Shown: positions 55,286-63,364 of the stretch, piece after piece
How positions within the stretch are numbered: position 1 is the stretch's first letter
Layout of the letters: the number at the start of each line of letters is the position of its first letter
From: CAIOHW01 sp964432565
GTDB taxonomy: Bacteria; Bdellovibrionota; UBA1018
Reading direction: 5' to 3'
DNA: 64,000 nt
NCBI GenBank assembly: GCA_964432565.1
Contig: CAYSOA010000007.1
Location: 1-64,000 of the forward strand
The notes under the pieces: generated by a model
What the model was told of the DNA's origin: nothing
The model's database searches: none
The model's input: only the letters and a program-made list of their open reading frames with translations
Translations under genes and position numbers: made by a program

Positions 55286-55334
55286 TAAGTAGCGGCAAAA
55301 CATCCGTTTTTTTCATCACTAGGGAGAGATCACC

Positions 55335-57860
55335 ATGGGATTCTCACACTTCACGCGCCGCCCCGTCGGCGAGGCTTTTGCCCTTCTTCTGACCTCGGCA
55401 CTTCTGGCCAGTTGCGTTAGCGCCCCTCGGGGACCGCAGGCGGCCCAACCTCAGGAGAAGCTACGATATCCCGGCGAAACACATCTCAGAAATGTGCGGC
55501 AGCTAACACATGGAGGAACAAACGCCGAGGCCTATTGGTCCTACGACGGCCAGTGGTTGACGTTTCAAGCCAAAGGCGGCGGTGTGCCAGGCCTCCCGGA
55601 TTCGAAGCCCGAATGTGATCAGATCTATCGAATGCGCTGGGATGGAACCGATGCCGAACTGGTTTCGACGGGTAAGGGGCGCACCACCTGTGCCTTCTAC
55701 CTTCCAGGCGATGACCGCATTCTTTACAGCAGCACCCACGCCACCGACGAGGCCTGCCCTGCCGAACCGGATCGCAGCAAAGGTTACGTCTGGCCGATTT
55801 ACCATAGCTACCAGCCCTACACCGTGCAGCCAGGAAAGCCCGAGTCGATCCTGCCCTTTGAGCCGGCAGCCCCAAAAGCCTACAATGCGGAAGCTGTGAC
55901 CTGCAGGGACGGCAGCGTGGTCTTCACCAGTGACCGTGATGGAGATCTGGATCTTTACGTGGGAAAACTCGACTCCTTCGGAACACTGACCCAGGTCAAA
56001 CGCGTCACGAATATTCCCGGCTATGACGGTGGGGCCTTCTTCTCGCAGGACTGCACCAAGCTGGTCTGGCGCGCTTCACGCCCCAAACCGGGCAAAGAAC
56101 TGGACGAATACCGGGCGCTTCTCAAACAGCAGCTCGTCCGCCCGAGCAAGCTTGAAATCTGGACCGCCAATGCCGACGGCAGCAATGCTCGACAGGTGAC
56201 GCGGCTCAATGCTGCCAGCTTTGCCCCCTATTTCACCCCGAAGGCCGACCGAATCTTGTTTTCGAGCAACTGGGAGGATCCCCGGGGGCGCAGCTTTGCC
56301 ATCTACTCCATTCGAACCAACGGAACGGGCCTGAAAAAAGTCATCTCTTCCGGCGTGTTTGACGGATTCCCGATGTTCTCTCCCGATGGTAAGAAGATCG
56401 CTTTTTCGTCGAATCGAAATGGCTCAGCGCCTCGCGAGACGAACGTTTTTGTCGCCGACTGGATCGAGGAGCCTGAAACGGCAGATCAGGAGCTCTCCTT
56501 CGAGGACACGCGTCCGGCCGACCGCTATCTCGCCATAGTCAAGGCCCTCAGCGCTCCCGAATTTACGGGGCGCGGCGTGGGCACTCCAGGCATGCGGCAG
56601 GCCGAGGAGCTGACCGCCAGCCTCTTCGAGCGCGCGGGGCTGAAGCCGTTCTTCGAGACGTTTGGCACGACGAAGATCACAGCCCGAGGAGGCCGGTTCA
56701 AGCACGCCGTTCAAATCAAGATGCTCGAAGGGCCGGCAACCGAGGACAGACCCGCGGCAACTTTCGTGACAGGAGAGGCCCCTCAGCCCCTCGTCTCGAG
56801 CAACAACATCCTGGGAACTCTCGGCGGTGGGTGCGCCGCCGGAAAGGCCGCCATTGTCATCGGCGCCCATCTCGATCATCTAGGCATGGGAGCCCCAAGT
56901 TCACTCGAATCGACCAAGAAAGGCATTCACCATGGAGCCGACGACAATGCCTCCGGGGTCGCCGCCCTGATCGAATCGGCCCGGCTACTGACCTCCTCAG
57001 CTACAAAGCATCAGCGATTGATGGCCCGCAACTGCTTCATTTTTGCGGCCTTCACGGGTGAAGAGTCGGGCGTAGCCGGATCGGCTCGGGTGGTCGAGCT
57101 ATTGCGAGAGCTCAAGGTTCCGGTCAAGGCCATGCTGAACATGGACATGGTGGGCCGAGTCATCGGGAATCGCCTGATCGTTTTCGGTACCGACTCTGCC
57201 AAAGAATGGAGGAACTGGGTCGACGAGGAGTGTGGGGCCCTGGCACTCGAGTGCCCGGGGGGCGGAGATGGTTACGGGCCGAGCGACCACATGCCCTTTT
57301 ACGCCAAAGGAACGCCTGTCGTGCACCTCTTCTCGGGACCCCATGCCGACTACCACCGAGTCTCCGACACCTGGGAGAAGATTCACGCCACCGGAGGGAC
57401 GCTGGTCACCGACCTGGTCTCGAAGCTCGCCCTTCGAGTGGCGTCACATCCTCGCCCACTCCGCTACCAGAAACCCAGCGGCACTCCCATGATGCTGGCC
57501 AGCGGAACAACGACGGGCCAGCAGGCCCGATCTGGGATGGGAGGGGCGTTCCTCGGAACGATCCCCGACTATGCCCAGATGACCTCCCCGAGTGGTCCCG
57601 GGGGCGACAGCTCCAATGGGGGCGTACTCCTTTCAGGGGCGCGCGCAGACAGCCCGGCTGAAAAGGCAGGTGTGCAGGCCGGAGACATCCTGTTTGAAAT
57701 TGCCACAAACGAAGGCGCCAGAATCTCGACACCGACACTGAAGGACTTCATGGGTGCCCTACGAAGTCTGAAGCCCGGAGATCAAGTCACTTTGAGCATT
57801 CGAAGATCCGGACAGGTTCTTCAACTACCGGCGACGATCGGATCGAGAAACGCACAATAA
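55335..57860 (+). CDS. Lipoprotein with TolB-like propeller, M28 peptidase and PDZ domains
   Basis: An 841-residue secreted lipoprotein (LLASC). Residues ~50-370 carry TolB/WD40-like repeats (VRQLTHGGTNAEAYWSYDGQWLTF, MFSPDGKKIAFSSNRNG). An M28 zinc aminopeptidase domain follows (~390-690) with ligands in HLDHLG, GADDNASG, GEESG, MDMVG and PHADYHRVSDTWEK. A C-terminal PDZ domain (~755-835) has GVLLSGARADSPAEKAGVQAGDIL. It likely cleaves peptides at the cell surface, with the propeller binding the partner. The M28 metal ligands appear complete. Confidence 0.85.
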   Translation: MGFSHFTRRPVGEAFALLLTSALLASCVSAPRGPQAAQPQEKLRYPGETHLRNVRQLTHGGTNAEAYWSYDGQWLTFQAKGGGVPGLPDSKPECDQIYRMRWDGTDAELVSTGKGRTTCAFYLPGDDRILYSSTHATDEACPAEPDRSKGYVWPIYHSYQPYTVQPGKPESILPFEPAAPKAYNAEAVTCRDGSVVFTSDRDGDLDLYVGKLDSFGTLTQVKRVTNIPGYDGGAFFSQDCTKLVWRASRPKPGKELDEYRALLKQQLVRPSKLEIWTANADGSNARQVTRLNAASFAPYFTPKADRILFSSNWEDPRGRSFAIYSIRTNGTGLKKVISSGVFDGFPMFSPDGKKIAFSSNRNGSAPRETNVFVADWIEEPETADQELSFEDTRPADRYLAIVKALSAPEFTGRGVGTPGMRQAEELTASLFERAGLKPFFETFGTTKITARGGRFKHAVQIKMLEGPATEDRPAATFVTGEAPQPLVSSNNILGTLGGGCAAGKAAIVIGAHLDHLGMGAPSSLESTKKGIHHGADDNASGVAALIESARLLTSSATKHQRLMARNCFIFAAFTGEESGVAGSARVVELLRELKVPVKAMLNMDMVGRVIGNRLIVFGTDSAKEWRNWVDEECGALALECPGGGDGYGPSDHMPFYAKGTPVVHLFSGPHADYHRVSDTWEKIHATGGTLVTDLVSKLALRVASHPRPLRYQKPSGTPMMLASGTTTGQQARSGMGGAFLGTIPDYAQMTSPSGPGGDSSNGGVLLSGARADSPAEKAGVQAGDILFEIATNEGARISTPTLKDFMGALRSLKPGDQVTLSIRRSGQVLQLPATIGSRNAQ

Positions 57861-57924
57861 GCCGTTGCGTTTTTGACAGAGATCTCATAGTCATCGGGGT
57901 CTACGGTTCGTCTGTAGAACGTGG

Positions 57925-58000
57925 GGGTTGGTAGCTCAGTCGGTAGAGCAATGCCCTGAAAAGGCATGTGTCGGCGGTTCGATTCCGTCCCAACCCACCA
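57925..58000 (+). tRNA. tRNA-Phe (anticodon GAA)
   Basis: 76 nt: acceptor GGGTTGG pairs with CCAACCC, and the anticodon stem is ATGCC/GGCAT. The loop CTGAAAA holds GAA, the T-arm is GGCGG-TTCGATT-CCGTC, and CCA is encoded. TTGACA occurs at about 57872, but no well-spaced -10 is clear. Confidence 0.97.
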
Positions 58001-58006
58001 CTCCAA

Positions 58007-58738
58007 TCACAACGACTTTCGAGACGTGCCCCCAAGTCGTCGAGTTGCCATCCAAGCCAATAAAAAAAGCACCAACCAAGATAGAGTTCCACCAGAAGGT
58101 GCCGACCCCCTATCGGAAGCTTCGGCGGTCGAGCACCCCATGATTCCATCAGAAAATTCGTTTCTCGGGTGCAGCCAAGTGAGGGCGTCGATGTCGTCCT
58201 GAGACAACCGCAGCTCCGCCTTTTCTCCGATGTTGTAATACATCAGCGCATACTCCTGATCAGAATGCCCCATCCCCAGCACATGGCCGATCTCGTGGGT
58301 CACCACAATCTTCTGCTGTGCCGACGTCAGGCTGCCAAAGTAGGCATCCTTGTTGGCATCTCCGTTCAGAACCAAGCCTCCGACGACCGGGCGCCCTCCC
58401 AGCACTCCTACTGAGCCCGTCCCTGCGATCGAATTTCCGGGAGTCGTACTACAATAAATGACTGGCGAACTGGCATTGGCCGTACCCGTTGAGTCGCCCC
58501 CCTTGACCAGCTTCAGGTTGGCGGTGGGAACCGAGTTCCACGCATCCATGGCTGCATCGATCGCTTCGTGAAGCTCCCCGGCCGAGATCCCCAACCCGGT
58601 GCAGCTCGCCTCATTCACCTCAAACGTCAAGGTCGTCGTATCCCACCCGGCACTCAAATCCGCCAGCAGCGTAAAGGCCTGTGCGCGACTCGCAACCAGA
58701 AGCAGTGCCAGAGCCCATAAGTTTCGACCATTCTTCAT
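58007..58738 (-). CDS. Secreted matrixin-like zinc metalloprotease with C-terminal sorting-like tail
   Basis: A 243-residue protein with signal MKNGRNLWALALLLVASRAQA. The zinc site HEIGHVLGMGHS matches the metzincin pattern HExxHxxGxxH. A methionine turn, YALMYYN, follows downstream. The end has a cysteine (MGCSTAE), a linker, a hydrophobic helix (LSWLVLFLLAWMATRR) and a basic tail, like MYXO-CTERM sorting signals. It is predicted to be cell-surface bound or secreted after sorting. It is 10 bases downstream of the beta-barrel gene. Confidence 0.8.
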   Translation of the reverse strand: MKNGRNLWALALLLVASRAQAFTLLADLSAGWDTTTLTFEVNEASCTGLGISAGELHEAIDAAMDAWNSVPTANLKLVKGGDSTGTANASSPVIYCSTTPGNSIAGTGSVGVLGGRPVVGGLVLNGDANKDAYFGSLTSAQQKIVVTHEIGHVLGMGHSDQEYALMYYNIGEKAELRLSQDDIDALTWLHPRNEFSDGIMGCSTAEASDRGSAPSGGTLSWLVLFLLAWMATRRLGGTSRKSL

Positions 58739-58748
58739 GACACCCCCC

Positions 58749-59354
58749 TCACCACAGTCCCCAATGCAGGGCTGCCATCAAATTGACCGATCGACGAGAG
58801 GACAAAACACCCGGAAAAATCGCATCCAGATCGACCCTCAGATTTCCACCAGTTTCGAACGCGAGCCCAGCATTCAAAGTAAAGACCCCAGACACCTGAT
58901 GGGTTCCAGGCAAATAGAAGGTGGCTGTTCCCGTTCCATTGCTCAGCTCGACGGTCCCTCCGTCACTACCGACCGAATACCGCATCCAGCCGGGCCCCAG
59001 CTTGAAGGAGGTCCCTCCAGCCGACGACCACGCATAAGGGATGGCCGCGACAAAGATTCGGCGTTCGACCTCGTTGCCCCCCTTGAGAGCAAACGGAGTC
59101 CAAGAGATTGAAGGAACCAAGCCGGCGCGCCCCCTCCGTCGAAGATCGAATAGCGCACTCAACTGCGGCAGGTTCATCTGCCCGATCATACTCGCCGAAG
59201 AGTCAGGGCTCGAAGTGGTCGAAAGCATATTTTGAAGCAGAAGGCCCGCACCGACGTAAACCGTGTGACCAGCCGCCATCGCCGCTCCCTTCTGGGCAAG
59301 CAGCAACGCCACCACATGCACTCCGAACGAGAGACGTCTTTTCACGCAGCCCAA
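58749..59354 (-). CDS. Predicted outer-membrane beta-barrel protein with TTG start
   Basis: About 201 residues. TTG 59354 has AGGAGG exactly 5 bases upstream, and the peptide from there, GCVKRRLSFGVHVVALLLAQKGAAMA, is a fitting signal. The mature part alternates strands (VYVGAGLLLQNML, FVAAIPYAWSS, FTLNAGLAFETGGNLRVDLDAIFPG) and ends in an aromatic residue (HWGLW). The longer frame to 59552 lacks such support. It precedes the matrixin-like protease by 10 bases. Confidence 0.6.
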   Translation of the reverse strand: MGCVKRRLSFGVHVVALLLAQKGAAMAAGHTVYVGAGLLLQNMLSTTSSPDSSASMIGQMNLPQLSALFDLRRRGRAGLVPSISWTPFALKGGNEVERRIFVAAIPYAWSSAGGTSFKLGPGWMRYSVGSDGGTVELSNGTGTATFYLPGTHQVSGVFTLNAGLAFETGGNLRVDLDAIFPGVLSSRRSVNLMAALHWGLW

Positions 59355-59442
59355 TGCATCCTCCTCGAACTCGTCATTCTGGATCGGAGCATCTCTGCCA
59401 AACCCAACAAGCGCAAGAGAGAGTGCAAGGGTTTTGACGCCT

Positions 59443-60498
59443 ATGGTAAGCGAAGCCCATATGCATGTCATCGAAGTCGATCGCATCAGTCGATCCTTCA
59501 AGTCCGTCAAGAAAAAGGCGGGGCTGAAGGGGTCTTTCGAACTGCTCTTCAAACCCGAGCATCAGGAGCATCAGGCACTGCACGAGGTCTCCTTCTGCAT
59601 TGAGCCGGGAGCCTTCGTGGGACTGATTGGTGCCAATGGAGCAGGAAAAACCACCCTGCTCAAGATTCTCTCGGGCCTGATTCCTCCGACCAGTGGCCAG
59701 GCCCGGGTTCTTGGTAGCGACCCGTTTCGGCGGTCCATGGACTTTCGCCGAAATATCTCGCTTGTGATGGGGCAGAAGGCACAACTCTGGTGGGACCTTC
59801 CGGCAGTCGACGCCTTTGATCTCATTCAGGCCATCTACGAGATTCCCAAGAAGCAGTACGAGGAGCGCCTGAACACTCTGGCCGATCTTCTGGACGTCCG
59901 GCCGCTTTTCCAAACCCAGATCCGGCGCCTTTCGCTGGGCGAGCGCATGAAGATGGAATTGATCGGAGCCCTCCTGCACTGGCCCAAGGTGATCTTTCTG
60001 GACGAACCGACTATTGGTCTGGACGTCCTCGCTGCTCACAAGCTTCGTGAGTTTTTGCGCGACTTCAACCAGCGCGAGAAGGCCACCATCATCCTGACCA
60101 GCCACAACATGGATGACATCGAGCGCCTCTGCTCGAGAGTGATGATTCTGCGTTCGGGAAAAATGATCTATGACGGGCGTCCCGAGGGGCTCACCCGCGA
60201 GGGCGAGCGACAGCTATCGGTTCGTCTGCTCGAAAGACCCTCGATCGAAGAGCTGCAAAAGTGCACGGGAATCGAAGCTTCGCTAATTACCATGGCCACC
60301 GACACCGAGATCGAAGAGGGAATACCGGAGGGAACCGTGCGCTTCACCCTCAAGAACGACCAGATCGTTCCCACTTTGCAGAAACTGATGCAAGCCCATC
60401 AGGTCGTCGACATGGGCATTCATGAGCCAAACCTCGAATATGTCATCCAGCGCATGTACGAATCGGGAGAGAGTCCAGCCCCGGAGGAGTGCCGATGA
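59443..60498 (+). CDS. ABC-2 exporter ATP-binding protein (viologen/DUF990-type)
   Basis: A ~351-residue ATPase with Walker A GANGAGKTTLLK, an altered signature RLSLGERMKMELIGALL and Walker B VIFLDEPTIGLDVLAAH. The N-terminal insertion before Walker A (KKAGLKGSFELLFKPEHQEHQAL) is typical of ATPases paired with DUF990-type permeases. ATG 59443 or ATG 59461 could start. Its stop overlaps the first permease ATG by 4 bases. Substrate unknown. Confidence 0.88.
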   Translation: MVSEAHMHVIEVDRISRSFKSVKKKAGLKGSFELLFKPEHQEHQALHEVSFCIEPGAFVGLIGANGAGKTTLLKILSGLIPPTSGQARVLGSDPFRRSMDFRRNISLVMGQKAQLWWDLPAVDAFDLIQAIYEIPKKQYEERLNTLADLLDVRPLFQTQIRRLSLGERMKMELIGALLHWPKVIFLDEPTIGLDVLAAHKLREFLRDFNQREKATIILTSHNMDDIERLCSRVMILRSGKMIYDGRPEGLTREGERQLSVRLLERPSIEELQKCTGIEASLITMATDTEIEEGIPEGTVRFTLKNDQIVPTLQKLMQAHQVVDMGIHEPNLEYVIQRMYESGESPAPEECR

Positions 60499-61280
60499 AC
60501 TGGCGCTGGGCGGCCCTCAAGAATGGATTTCAGGAAGACGCCGCCTACCGAGTGGAGTTTTTTCTGTCGATCTTCAGTTCAGCCATCGTGCCCGCCGCGA
60601 TTCAGCTCGTTCTTTGGTATGCCCTTTTCACTTTGGGTGGCCAGACCGACGTGGCCGGCTGGAGCCACGCCCAGTTGATTCAGTACACGCTGGTCAGCAC
60701 GCTCTTCACGCAGGTGCGCGGCGGCGACCATGACTTTGACCTGCAGGAGATGATTCGAACGGGAAGCCTGAGCAACTATCTGCTTCGGCCGGTAGGCCCT
60801 GTCGAGTTCGTCTACCTGCGCGGAGTCGGCGGACGCCTCTTCATGGCGCTGGTCTGTCTTGCGATTGGCACTCTCGCCTTTGCAGCTTTGGGATTCTCGA
60901 TTCCCCGCCTCTGGGGAGCCATGCTGCTCGCTCTTGCCGGAAATGTCCTCCACTACCAGATCGGAGCAATCCTTGCGACGACGGCCTTCGCCTGGGAAGA
61001 GGCGTACAGCGTCCTCATGGTCAAGAACATGCTGGTACAGCTTCTTTCCGGAGAGCTTCTTCCCCTGAACCTGTTTCCGACCGAGTGGGAATGGATCTGG
61101 AAATCGACTCCATTTTATCTCTATGTCTATGGGCCCACGCAGTATGCCCTTGGCAACTGGAGTCAGCAGGAATTCGTCCATGGACTGGCAACGGCTGCGG
61201 CCTGGATGGTGGGCTCCGCCCTGCTGATTCGAATCACCTGGGGATGGGGCATTCGCCGGTACTCCAGCATTGGAGGATAG
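60495..61280 (+). CDS. ABC-2 type permease subunit 1
   Basis: A 261-residue inner-membrane protein with about six TM segments (FFLSIFSSAIVPAAIQLVLWYALFTL, LFMALVCLAIGTLAFAALGF, WGAMLLALAGNVLHYQIGAILATTAF). ABC-2 permease with the DUF990-like block DLQEMIRTGSLSNYLLRPVGP. ATG overlaps the ATPase stop (ATGA) with GGAGGAG 6 bases upstream. Two permeases would form the exporter with the ATPase dimer. Confidence 0.85.
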   Translation: MNWRWAALKNGFQEDAAYRVEFFLSIFSSAIVPAAIQLVLWYALFTLGGQTDVAGWSHAQLIQYTLVSTLFTQVRGGDHDFDLQEMIRTGSLSNYLLRPVGPVEFVYLRGVGGRLFMALVCLAIGTLAFAALGFSIPRLWGAMLLALAGNVLHYQIGAILATTAFAWEEAYSVLMVKNMLVQLLSGELLPLNLFPTEWEWIWKSTPFYLYVYGPTQYALGNWSQQEFVHGLATAAAWMVGSALLIRITWGWGIRRYSSIGG

Positions 61281-61290
61281 GAAAAGGCGC

Positions 61291-62097
61291 ATGACCACCT
61301 TCTGGAAGAACCTACGAACGCTTGCTTCGATCTATGCGGTTCAACTCAAGAACAACTGGGTTCGCGAGGCCGTCTACCGAACCAACTTCCTGACCTCCAT
61401 GGCGGTCGATCTGGTTTGGATTGCCGTCGAGTTCACCCTATTTGCCGTCATCTATTCAAACACCCCTTCACTTGCCGGCTGGACCCAGCAACAAGTCTAT
61501 TTCTTTCTGGGTGTGTTTTTCGCTTCGGATGCGCTCTTCACCACCTTCTTTCAGCGCAACTTCTGGAACTTCTCAGACCTCGTCAACCGTGGAGAACTCG
61601 ACATCCTGCTGACGAAACCGGTCTCCCCGGTCTTTCTCTGCCTGACTCGATGGATCAACCTCACCGCAATCTTCAACTTCGGACTCGGCCTTGCCATCAT
61701 CCTGCGCTATGCCGACTCGGCCGGATTCGCTGGGGGATGGGCCTGGCTGACCCTCGCCTTCTGGCTCGGGGTGGGTCTTGCGGCTGCGGTCCTTCTTCGT
61801 TTCGCGTTCAGCGTCTGGATCTTCTGGACGGAGCGGGGCTTTATCTTCTCGCGGCTCTACTATCAATTTTTCGCATTCGCGACCAAGCCGGACACGCTTT
61901 ACCCCAAGGCCATTCGATACCTGATTCTCACCGCCCTTCCGTTTGCCTTTATCGGAAGTATTCCTGCGCGCGCCGTCGTCCACGGGTTGAGCCAGCACGA
62001 GATGCTCCTCATCGCCGTTGTTCTCGTTTTCTTCTTCGTGGTGAATCGGCAGCTCTGGAAGGCCGGACTGCGTCGCTACCAAAGCGCGAGCAGTTAA
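61291..62097 (+). CDS. ABC-2 type permease subunit 2
   Basis: A 268-residue inner-membrane protein, about six TM segments. NRGELDILLTKPVSPVFLCL is the counterpart of the RTGSLSNYLLRPVGP block in subunit 1 and marks the same family. ATG 61291 is preferred over an upstream start. It follows the first permease by 10 bases. The parA palindromes begin 3 bases after its stop. Confidence 0.85.
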   Translation: MTTFWKNLRTLASIYAVQLKNNWVREAVYRTNFLTSMAVDLVWIAVEFTLFAVIYSNTPSLAGWTQQQVYFFLGVFFASDALFTTFFQRNFWNFSDLVNRGELDILLTKPVSPVFLCLTRWINLTAIFNFGLGLAIILRYADSAGFAGGWAWLTLAFWLGVGLAAAVLLRFAFSVWIFWTERGFIFSRLYYQFFAFATKPDTLYPKAIRYLILTALPFAFIGSIPARAVVHGLSQHEMLLIAVVLVFFFVVNRQLWKAGLRRYQSASS

Positions 62098-62100
62098 TCG

Positions 62101-62118
62101 CGGTCGCCGCGGCGACCG
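62101..62118. repeat. Palindrome copy 1 upstream of parA
   Basis: CGGTCGCCGCGGCGACCG, a perfect 18-bp palindrome, 164 bases before the parA start. It shares a further ATTC to the right with copy 2. Candidate parS centromere or ParA/ParB operator. Confidence 0.7.
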
Positions 62119-62151
62119 ATTCCGAACCCGGCCCTGATGAATCTCGCTTGA

Positions 62152-62175
62152 AATCGGTCGCCGCGGCGACCGATT
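62152..62175. repeat. Palindrome copy 2 upstream of parA (24 bp)
   Basis: The same 18-bp core at 62155-62172, extended to a 24-bp perfect palindrome by AAT/ATT flanks. Its core starts 54 bp after that of copy 1. Confidence 0.75.
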
Positions 62176-62264
62176 CGCAGTTCGCACTTGCGCCAACCTT
62201 TCGTCGCAATACAATCGAATCGACAATCGCTTTCGAAGATCAGCTCTCAAGGAGGGGAGTGGAC

Positions 62265-63332
62265 ATGGCAACGTTTCGCGAAATGTGCTTTACGCCAGCC
62301 GAATTTGCATCGCTGGCAAAAATCGAAAAACTGGAAGTTAACGAACTCGAGGAGCAGGGCCTGATTCGAGTCATCAAGAGAAAGGTCGGCAACGTCGACC
62401 GCAAGATGATCACTCTTGAGGATATGCAGGCCTACTTTCGAATGGTTCGTGAAAACGCTCCAGCCGAATTCTCGCAGGCGATGGGTGATGGAGCCGAAGC
62501 GGCGGGATCGCCGATTCCGGTAGAAGCCATCGAAGCCGCGTCGGTCGCCGCGGCGACCGCCTCACTTTTTCAACGACCGAGCAACAAGATCCAGATGTTT
62601 TACAACGTCAAGGGCGGGACCGGTAAATCGACCTTGACGGCTCAGTATGTCATGCGCGCCGCCATGATGGGCCTCAAAGTTCTTGCCATCGATCTCGATG
62701 GACAGGGGCACCTCACGGTAAACCTCGACGTTCTGGATGCCCATGAACGTCCCACCATCTACGACGTCTTGATCAATGATCTTCCAATCGAACAGAGCGT
62801 CATGAATGTGGCGCCCGGCCTGGATCTGATTCCGGCGAACCTGGGGCTCTGCAATATTGAAATCCCCCTCAATAACAAGGCGCGTCGAGAATATCGGCTA
62901 TCGGAAGCGATCGCCCGTCTCGCAGACCACTATGACCTGATCGTGGCGGATACCAATCCCGCTGCATCGATCCTCAACGGATCGATGCTCGTTGCCTCCG
63001 GCCTGGTCAACGTGGTCTGTGCCACGAACCCGCTGTCCTTTCACGGGATGTCCCTGGTGATGACCACGATCGAGGACCTTGAGCGGGAGTTCAAGCACCA
63101 GCTTCAGGTTCGAATCATCCCCAACATGTACGACAACCGGGAGGTAATCAGTCAGGAGGTTCTCGGCGAACTGCGCTCGCAGTTTCCCGACTTCTGCACT
63201 CAATCGGTGGTCAATCGATCGGCCGACCTCAATGAGGCAACCAAGCGGCGCACCACGGTCTGGGATGTGAGCTCAAAAGGAACCGCAGCACAGGACATCA
63301 ATCGACTCACCGAAGAGCTCCTGTTCACCTGA
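62265..63332 (+). CDS. parA: ParA-family partition ATPase with N-terminal MerR/HTH-like domain
   Basis: A 355-residue ATPase that moves DNA or cargo during segregation. Residues ~5-60 form a helix-turn-helix-like N-terminal domain (CFTPAEFASLAKIEKLEVNELEEQGLIRVIKR), as in plasmid/type Ia ParA. A linker (~64-105) carries palindrome copy 3 as SVAAAT. The deviant Walker A is KGGTGKST (116-123), then DLDGQGHLT and DTNPAA. AGGAGGGGAG lies before ATG 62265, which rejects the longer open frame. It is followed by parB after 32 bases. Confidence 0.9.
   Translation: MATFREMCFTPAEFASLAKIEKLEVNELEEQGLIRVIKRKVGNVDRKMITLEDMQAYFRMVRENAPAEFSQAMGDGAEAAGSPIPVEAIEAASVAAATASLFQRPSNKIQMFYNVKGGTGKSTLTAQYVMRAAMMGLKVLAIDLDGQGHLTVNLDVLDAHERPTIYDVLINDLPIEQSVMNVAPGLDLIPANLGLCNIEIPLNNKARREYRLSEAIARLADHYDLIVADTNPAASILNGSMLVASGLVNVVCATNPLSFHGMSLVMTTIEDLEREFKHQLQVRIIPNMYDNREVISQEVLGELRSQFPDFCTQSVVNRSADLNEATKRRTTVWDVSSKGTAAQDINRLTEELLFT
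62542..62559. repeat. Palindrome copy 3 inside parA
   Basis: The identical 18-bp palindrome within the linker codons of parA (residues 93-98, SVAAAT), 387 bp from copy 2. Confidence 0.75.
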
Positions 63333-63364
63333 TCCCCACCAATCACCCAAGAGGAATCACATTC

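Noticed and set aside
55199..55334. CIRCE element for HrcA at groESL
   Set aside because: The TTAGCACTC-N9-GAGTGCTAA pattern is absent; the inverted repeat seen is a different sequence.
57860..57924. Promoter of tRNA-Phe at TTGACA (about 57872)
   Set aside because: No -10 box at 16-18 bp from TTGACA; an alternative pair (TTGCGT and TAGTCA) is weak, so it is not listed as a feature.
61416..62264. Upstream extension of parA within the permease gene
   Set aside because: The frame is open, but the permease in another frame is clearly real, and the ATG at 62265 has a strong SD and begins the parA-like N-terminal domain.
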